Made by a program: the position numbers and the translations under genes | Shown: in pieces, positions 4,766 through 8,857 of the stretch | Layout: each line of letters starts with the position of its first letter | Position numbering within the stretch: the stretch's first letter is position 1 | Notes under the pieces: model-generated | The model's input: the letters and a program-made list of their open reading frames with translations, nothing else | Database searches by the model: none | What the model was told of the DNA's origin: nothing | NCBI GenBank assembly: GCA_010027105.1 | Contig: RGVT01000092.1 | Span: forward strand, 1 to 8,857 | Reading direction: 5' to 3' | Origin: Planctomycetia bacterium | GTDB lineage: Bacteria > Planctomycetota > Planctomycetia > Pirellulales > UBA1268 | DNA: 8,857 nt

Positions 4766-6247
4766 TCAGTGCACGTCCACCGGCGGGGCGGCGCGGACGC
4801 GTTCGAAGAGGCGGACATACTCCCGGGCGCTCGTGTCCCACGACCAATCCCGGGCCATGGCCCCGCGCACGAGCCCGTCCCAGAGATCCCGGTCGCCATG
4901 CGCGTCGAGGGCGCGCTCCAGAGCGCGCTCCAGGGCGCGTGCGTCGAAGGCGTCGAAGACGAAGCCGCTCGCACGGCCGTCGCCGAGCGACTCCGGCGTG
5001 GCGTCGACCACCGTGTCGACGAGCCCGCCCGTGGCCCGCACGATCGGGATCGCGCCGTAGCGCAGCGCGTAGAGTTGCGTGAGCCCGCACGGCTCGTAGC
5101 GGCTCGGCACGAGCACCACGTCGGCCGCCGCGAACAGCAGGTGCGCCAGTCCCTCGTCGAATCCGATCACCACGTTGATCACCCCGGGGTGCTCCGCCGC
5201 CAGCCGCCCGAGCGCCTCCTCGGTGTCGACGGAGCCGGTGCCGAGGATCACGAACCGCGCCCGGCCACCCCCGGCCATCCGGCCGAGCATCTCGATCACG
5301 AGGTCGATCCCCTTCTGCTCGACGAGGCGACCCACGAGCGCCACGAGCGGGACGTCCTCCGCGATCTCGCGGCCGAGCCGCTCCGCGAGGCTCCGCCGGG
5401 CCGCCCGCTTGCCTGCCACGACGTCGTCCGGGCCGTAGCCACGCGGCAGGTACGGATCCGTCGCCGGGTCCCACGCGGCGGTGTCGATGCCGTTGACGAT
5501 GCCGGTGATCGCGTCGCTCCGCACCGCGAGCACCCCGTCGAGGCCGCAGCCGCCCGGCGACTGCTGGATCTCGCGGGCGTAGGTGGGGCTCACGGTGGTG
5601 ATCGCATCTGCGAAGACAAGGCCCGTCTTGAGGAAGTTGAGCTGGCCGTGACACTCCATCTGCCGCCAGTTGAAATACCGCCAGTCGAATCCCGTCAGCA
5701 GCATGTCCCAGTGCCAGAACCAGCCCTGGTAGGCCATGTTGTGGATCGTCATCACCGTGCGCGCGCCGGCGAGCATCGGCCAGCCGCGGTAGACGAGCTT
5801 CTGGTAGGCCGGCACCAGCCCGGCCTGCCAGTCGTGGCAGTGGAGGATGTCGAACGGCCGTTCCTCCCGGCCGGCGAACTCGAGCGCCGCCCGGGCGAAA
5901 AAGATGAACCGCTCGGCGTTGTCGGCGTAGTCGCGCGGGCCACCGTACAGCGTCGGCCGGTCGAAGCAGCCGTCGTTGGCCACGAAATACACGCGGGCCG
6001 CGTCACCCGGAAGCCGCCCGCCGAAGATTCGCGCCTCGAGCCGGCGGGCGCCCATCGGCACCTCGAACGACAGCCCGGTCGGCTCGACCGGCAGCCCCTT
6101 CGCGAACACCTCGCGGTAGGCTGGCACCACGAGCGTGACGTCGCAGCCGAGCCGGGCGAGGGCCGAGGGGAGGGCGCCGGCCACGTCGGCGAGCCCCCCG
6201 GTCTTGGCGAACGGAGCCGCCTCGCTCGCCACCATGAGCACGCGCAT
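4766..6247 (-). CDS. glgA: Glycogen synthase (ADP-glucose type, GT5)
   Basis: A complete 493-residue glycosyltransferase family 5 enzyme that transfers glucose from ADP-glucose to the non-reducing end of alpha-1,4-glucan in the cytoplasm. The N-terminal domain begins MRVLMVASEAAPFAKTGGLADVAGALP, with the substrate-binding KTGGL at 15-19. HCHDWQ is at 136-141 and TIHNMAYQG at 167-175. The C-terminal domain has GIVNGID (249-255), GRLVEQKG (306-313, with Arg307 and Lys312 for phosphate binding) and the catalytic-region EPCGLTQLYALRYG (385-398, Glu385). Length is near the bacterial norm of about 480 residues. The start at 6247 is fixed by the family N-terminus; the longer open frame upstream is non-coding in character. 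No other glycogen genes are in view. The only close neighbour of possible relevance is the sugar-binding-like protein on the opposite strand. Confidence 0.96.
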   Translation of the reverse strand: MRVLMVASEAAPFAKTGGLADVAGALPSALARLGCDVTLVVPAYREVFAKGLPVEPTGLSFEVPMGARRLEARIFGGRLPGDAARVYFVANDGCFDRPTLYGGPRDYADNAERFIFFARAALEFAGREERPFDILHCHDWQAGLVPAYQKLVYRGWPMLAGARTVMTIHNMAYQGWFWHWDMLLTGFDWRYFNWRQMECHGQLNFLKTGLVFADAITTVSPTYAREIQQSPGGCGLDGVLAVRSDAITGIVNGIDTAAWDPATDPYLPRGYGPDDVVAGKRAARRSLAERLGREIAEDVPLVALVGRLVEQKGIDLVIEMLGRMAGGGRARFVILGTGSVDTEEALGRLAAEHPGVINVVIGFDEGLAHLLFAAADVVLVPSRYEPCGLTQLYALRYGAIPIVRATGGLVDTVVDATPESLGDGRASGFVFDAFDARALERALERALDAHGDRDLWDGLVRGAMARDWSWDTSAREYVRLFERVRAAPPVDVH

Positions 6248-6303
6248 CGAACGTCGTCTGCGGATGGGCGACGCCAGCGGGGCCTCCGCCGGCCGTCTCC
6301 GCG

Positions 6304-6333
6304 AGTATAAGATGCGAACGCGAACCATGTCGC
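6304..6333 (-). promoter_or_regulatory. Candidate glgA promoter in the divergent gap
   Basis: On the minus strand GCGACA (6333-6328) is followed after 18 bases by TATACT (6309-6304), matching the consensus at 4 and 5 of 6 positions. It would give a leader of about 50 bases before the glgA ATG at 6247. The same AT-rich spot reads TATAAG (6306-6311) on the plus strand, close to the ATG at 6327, so it might also serve the divergent gene as a nearly leaderless start. Sequence-only prediction. Confidence 0.3.
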
Positions 6334-6980
6334 CGCTCGTCAATCCCGCCGCCCCGTTCCGCTTCCGCCTCGCCTGCCCGCGCCGCGCGAGGCTCTGGCC
6401 GCCGCCGGCCGCGCAGCTCGACGACGCCTGCCGGCTGCCGGCGCTCGCGGCGCTCGCCGACGCGCCCGATGCGCTCGACCTGTGGCTGGCGTGGAACGAG
6501 GCTGGCCTCGGCGTGCGCGGGGTGGCCCGCGGCGTCGGGGTGTCGCGCTGGTGCCAGCCCGCCAGGCCGGAGGACAGCGACGGCCTCCATCTCTGGGTCG
6601 CCACGCGGCCCACTGGCGACAGCCACCGGGCGGGCCGCTACTGCCGGCGGCTCGCGCTCCTCCCGACCGGCGGCGGCCGCGGCGCCGACCGGGCGGTGGC
6701 CGTCGCCGCCGCGATTCCGCGCACGAGCGAGGTGCCGGCCGAGCTCCCGGCCGGCGCCGTCTCCATCGAGGGAAAGCTCCTGCCCGACGGCTGGCGGATC
6801 GACGCCCTCATCTCCGCCGCGGCGCTGCCCGGCTGGGATCCCGTGGAGATCCCTCGGCTGGGCTTCTGCGCCGCGCTCGTCGACCGCAGGCTCGGCCGCA
6901 TCCCCTTCTGCGCCCCGCCCGAATACCCGTGGGACTCCAACCCCACGACCTGGGCCGAACTCGAGTTGTCGTCTTCATGA
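6327..6980 (+). CDS. CBM9/DOMON-like carbohydrate-binding domain protein
   Basis: A 217-residue protein with no signal peptide or membrane segment. The layout resembles family 9 carbohydrate-binding-like (DOMON-type beta-sandwich) domains: an N-terminal FRFRLACPRRARLWPP, then LDLWLAWNEAGLGVRGVARGVG (a strand pair where these proteins describe the bound ligand face), then DGLHLWVATRPTGDSHRAGRYCRRLALLP, and late LPDGWRIDALISAAALPGWDP followed by IPRLGFCAALVDRRLG and a closing TTWAELEL. I recall planctomycete hypothetical proteins with the same order of motifs (LGFxxxVxDxxLG then PxxWAxLEL). The start at 6327 is chosen for the MSPLVNPAAPFRFRL beginning; an ATG at 6312 would add five residues, and neither has a clear ribosome binding site. 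It is divergent from glgA across 79 bases. Ligand and role are unknown; a cytoplasmic location would be unusual for a sugar-binding module. Confidence 0.75.
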   Translation: MSPLVNPAAPFRFRLACPRRARLWPPPAAQLDDACRLPALAALADAPDALDLWLAWNEAGLGVRGVARGVGVSRWCQPARPEDSDGLHLWVATRPTGDSHRAGRYCRRLALLPTGGGRGADRAVAVAAAIPRTSEVPAELPAGAVSIEGKLLPDGWRIDALISAAALPGWDPVEIPRLGFCAALVDRRLGRIPFCAPPEYPWDSNPTTWAELELSSS

Positions 6981-7020
6981 CATCGTTCGATCGCGCCGCC
7001 CCTGCCCTCCCCCCGCCACC

Positions 7021-8445
7021 TTACTCGTCGTCGAAGGCCTCGATCTCGACGCGGGCGGGCGGGAGGCTGTCGAGGAACACGCGGCCGTAGGGCTTCGTGA
7101 GCATCCGCGGGTCCAGAATCACCACGGACCCATGATCGCTCGTGGTGCGGATCAGGCGTCCGAAGCCCTGCTTGAGCTTGAGCACGGCCTCGGGCAGCTG
7201 GTACTCGGCGAACGCGTTGCCGCCGGCCCGCTTGATGGCCTCGATCCGCGCGGCCACCAGCGGCCGGTCGGGCACCGCGAACGGCAGCCGCGCGATGATC
7301 ACCGTCACGAGCTGCTCGCCCGGCAGGTCGATCCCCTGCCAGAAGCCGTCGGTGCCGAGGAGCACGCTGGCCGGATGCGCGCGAAACTCGTCGAGCATCC
7401 GCGACCGCGGCAGGCCGTCGGCCTGGCTCACGAGCCGGTAGTTTCGCCTCAGGCACCAGCCCGCGAGATCCGCACTGGCACGCTCGAGCGCGGCGTGGCT
7501 CGTGAAGAGCACCATCGCGCGGCCCTCGCTGCGCGCGACGTGCCGCTTGATGAGCGCCGTGCACGCGGCGTCGAAGGCGTCGCGATCGGCCGGGTCGGGC
7601 ATCCCCTCGACGAGCACGATCCGTGCCTGCCGCGCGTAGTCGAACGGGCTGCCGAGCCGGCGGGCGAGCGCCGTCTCCGGCACGCCGAGGCGGCCGCGGA
7701 GAAACGCGAAGTCGGTGCCGTGCTCCGCGTCGGTGGCGTATTCGTCGTCGTCGCGCCGCCCGCGCGGTGCACGCACGGCGAGCGTGGCGCTCGCGAGCAC
7801 GACGGTCCCCACGCGGTCGAAGAGCTCGCGCCGGAGCGTCTCGCCCACGTCCACGGGCGCGCTCGCGAGCGTGATCCGCTCCCGGCCCCGCCTGGACCGC
7901 GACGCCTCGACCCACCACACGCTGCCCGCCACGCCCTGCCCGAGCCACGTGGCGACGGCGCCCGCGTGCGCGTCGAGCCGGTCGCCGAGCGCCAGAAAGT
8001 CGTGCCGCTCGGCGGCGCTGGCCAGGCCGTCGCCGGCCGCCCGCACCTTCCGTGCGAGGCCCGCGAGCGGCTCGCCGAGCGTGTCGGGCACGACGTGCGG
8101 CGCCGCGATCCGCCAGGGCGGGCCGTCGCGTCCCGCCACCGCGGCCTTCACCGCCGCGAAGAACTCCCCCGCCGCGCGGCGGCAGCGGCGGACGTCGGGT
8201 TCGAGGTCGTGCATCTTGTAATGGACGAGCAGCCCCCGGTCGCCGCGGTCGCTCCAGAGTTTCCCGAGAACCCGCTCGATGCCGCCGCTCGACACGCCCA
8301 CGCCGAGGTGCTCGCTCGCCACGGCCTCGACCGTATGGGCCTCGTCGAAGATGACGATGTCGTGTGCCGGCAGGAGGCTCGCTCCGGCGCGGCGGACGGC
8401 GAGGTCGGCGAAGTACAGCGCGTGGTTGACGACGAGCACCTGCGC
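7021..8445 (-). CDS. DinG/XPD-like ATP-dependent DNA helicase, C-terminal part (5' frame broken)
   Basis: Superfamily 2 helicase of the DinG/XPD/Rad3 kind, which unwinds DNA with ATP during repair or replication stress. In-frame similarity runs from AQVLVVNHALYFADLAVRR (at 8445) to the TAA at 7021-7023. Visible motifs are the Walker B/DEAH box IVIFDEAH (DEAH at 8346-8335), SATLA in the motif III region, VLFTSHAALERAS, GTDGFWQGIDLPGE (motif V) and QGFGRLIR (motif VI). The Walker A motif and the first part of domain 1 are missing: the frame breaks near 8446, and the preceding part of the protein continues in another frame at 8448-8758. Upstream of the break this frame stays open to an ATG at 8592, but that stretch is a shadow. 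It is convergent with the sugar-binding-like gene, 40 bases apart, with no clear terminator between. Confidence 0.88.
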   Translation of the reverse strand, partial: AQVLVVNHALYFADLAVRRAGASLLPAHDIVIFDEAHTVEAVASEHLGVGVSSGGIERVLGKLWSDRGDRGLLVHYKMHDLEPDVRRCRRAAGEFFAAVKAAVAGRDGPPWRIAAPHVVPDTLGEPLAGLARKVRAAGDGLASAAERHDFLALGDRLDAHAGAVATWLGQGVAGSVWWVEASRSRRGRERITLASAPVDVGETLRRELFDRVGTVVLASATLAVRAPRGRRDDDEYATDAEHGTDFAFLRGRLGVPETALARRLGSPFDYARQARIVLVEGMPDPADRDAFDAACTALIKRHVARSEGRAMVLFTSHAALERASADLAGWCLRRNYRLVSQADGLPRSRMLDEFRAHPASVLLGTDGFWQGIDLPGEQLVTVIIARLPFAVPDRPLVAARIEAIKRAGGNAFAEYQLPEAVLKLKQGFGRLIRTTSDHGSVVILDPRMLTKPYGRVFLDSLPPARVEIEAFDDE

Positions 8446-8446
8446 G

Positions 8447-8545
8447 GGGCTGCGTAGTAGAAACACTCGGCGTACGTCGGGCAGGCGCGGCCCATGCAGT
8501 TGCCCGAGTCGCTCTGCACCTCGTCCCACACTCCGTCGGTCGGCA
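8447..8545 (+). repeat. Inverted repeat, inner arm (99 bp, perfect)
   Basis: This arm is the exact reverse complement of 8759-8857 (8447 pairs with 8857, 8545 with 8759; the next pair, 8546/8758, mismatches). The spacer is 213 bases. The arm contains coding sequence for the helicase Fe-S cysteines, and its outer edge coincides with the frame break at 8446-8448. Confidence 0.95.
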
Positions 8546-8758
8546 GGCTCTCGAGGTCGGCCAGCGACCCGTCGGCCGTGTGCTTCGCCCACGCGGCGAT
8601 CTCGAGCAGCTCGGCCCGCTCGCCCGCGTCGGGAAACAGGCTCCCCGACCGCTCGAGCGCGAGAGAAAGCCGCCGCCGGCTCGCGTAGTTGCCCCGCCCC
8701 TTCACGAGCACGGCCGAAAACTCGCGCGGCATCACCGCGGCCACGAGCGGGATGTCCT
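8448..8758 (-). pseudogene. Fe-S domain fragment of the same DinG/XPD-like helicase, other frame
   Basis: In a different minus frame this stretch reads DIPLVAAVMPREFSAVLVKGRGNY..., then LLEIAAWAKHTADGSLADLESLP, then SGNCMGRACPTYAECFYYAA. It is the segment that precedes AQVLVVNHAL in DinG/XPD-like helicases. Three cysteines spaced C-x4-C-x5-C are those of the Fe-S cluster region; the position where a fourth often lies (NYLC) reads NYAS. From recalled family spacing, about 8 residues should separate FYY from AQV, but only 8 bases are present, so roughly 16 bases seem missing and the frame shifts. Upstream, at 8759, family similarity stops where the inverted repeat arm begins. The fragment therefore has neither a genuine start nor a genuine end. 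It is either a real broken gene or, more likely, intact helicase sequence damaged by misassembly. Confidence 0.7.
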
Positions 8759-8857
8759 TGCCGACCGACGGAGTGTGGGACGAGGTGCAGAGCGACTCGG
8801 GCAACTGCATGGGCCGCGCCTGCCCGACGTACGCCGAGTGTTTCTACTACGCAGCCC
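8759..8857 (-). repeat. Inverted repeat, terminal arm (99 bp, ends at window edge)
   Basis: This is the second arm, reaching the last base of the window. Read on the plus strand it encodes the helicase peptide SGNCMGRACPTYAECFYY again, in the wrong orientation for the gene. It replaces the upstream helicase sequence (Walker A region) that should follow 8758. A perfect arm of 99 bases, equal to a common assembler k-mer size, ending exactly at the sequence edge suggests a contig-end artefact; a true inverted duplication is the alternative. Confidence 0.95.

Noticed and set aside
4316..6310. Long plus-strand open frame of 664 codons
   Set aside because: It lies antisense to the Cys-rich gene and glgA, whose motifs are unambiguous; the open frame reflects high GC.
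6981..7020. Bidirectional terminator between the convergent sugar-binding-like gene and the helicase
   Set aside because: The 40-base gap is C-rich without a convincing hairpin or T-run.
6469..8457. Long plus-strand open frame of 662 codons
   Set aside because: It overlaps the sugar-binding-like gene in another frame and runs antisense to the helicase; composition is Arg/Ala/His-rich without motifs.
8440..8460. Programmed frameshift in the helicase gene
   Set aside because: There is no slippery heptamer, and about 16 bases appear missing rather than a single-base shift; the break also coincides with the inverted repeat edge.
8447..8857. Terminal inverted repeat of a mobile element or linear replicon
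   Set aside because: Both arms are internal coding sequence of one helicase gene, no transposase is present, and the helicase sequence continues only on one side of each arm.

Overview
The window looks like a planctomycete chromosome fragment, most likely Pirellulales-like, and probably the end of a metagenomic or draft contig. Base composition is very GC-rich by eye. The left edge carries the start of a secreted haem c protein of the PSCyt1/DUF1549/DUF1553 type that is hugely expanded in Planctomycetes. Several other genes resemble families I associate with this phylum. These taxonomic statements rest on recalled family knowledge, not on a search.

Layout, left to right: (1) on the minus strand, the 5' part of a PSCyt1-type cytochrome gene (running off the left edge), with a candidate promoter and a strong leader hairpin, preceded by a small secreted Pro/Gly/Arg-rich coiled-coil protein; (2) divergently, on the plus strand, an RlmI-like class I SAM methyltransferase overlapping by ATGA a TrmH/SpoU-type RNA methyltransferase, so a two-gene RNA-modification operon, followed by an uncharacterised helical protein of 368 residues; (3) on the minus strand, a 107-residue secreted Cys-rich protein and a complete glycogen synthase (glgA); (4) divergent from glgA on the plus strand, a protein resembling CBM9/DOMON-like sugar-binding domains; (5) convergent to it, on the minus strand, a DinG/XPD-like superfamily 2 helicase that is split by a frame break and runs into a fold-back at the right end.

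The most striking structure is a family of short REP-like palindromes (core GACAGGCT-GA-AGCCTGTC). One cluster sits at 3014-3093 and an oppositely oriented cluster at 4201-4345, bracketing the 368-residue gene. The left cluster has removed the stop codon of the SpoU methyltransferase and keeps the frame open. The right cluster supplies the stop codons of two overlapping plus frames and of the neighbouring minus-strand gene.

The right end (8447-8857) is a 99-bp perfect inverted repeat around a 213-bp spacer. Its outer boundary falls exactly where the helicase reading frame breaks. The simplest reading is an assembly or amplification artefact rather than biology. I see no CRISPR array, no tRNA or rRNA, no transposase gene and no obvious new multi-gene system. 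The REP-remodelled gene ends are the most interesting real biology.
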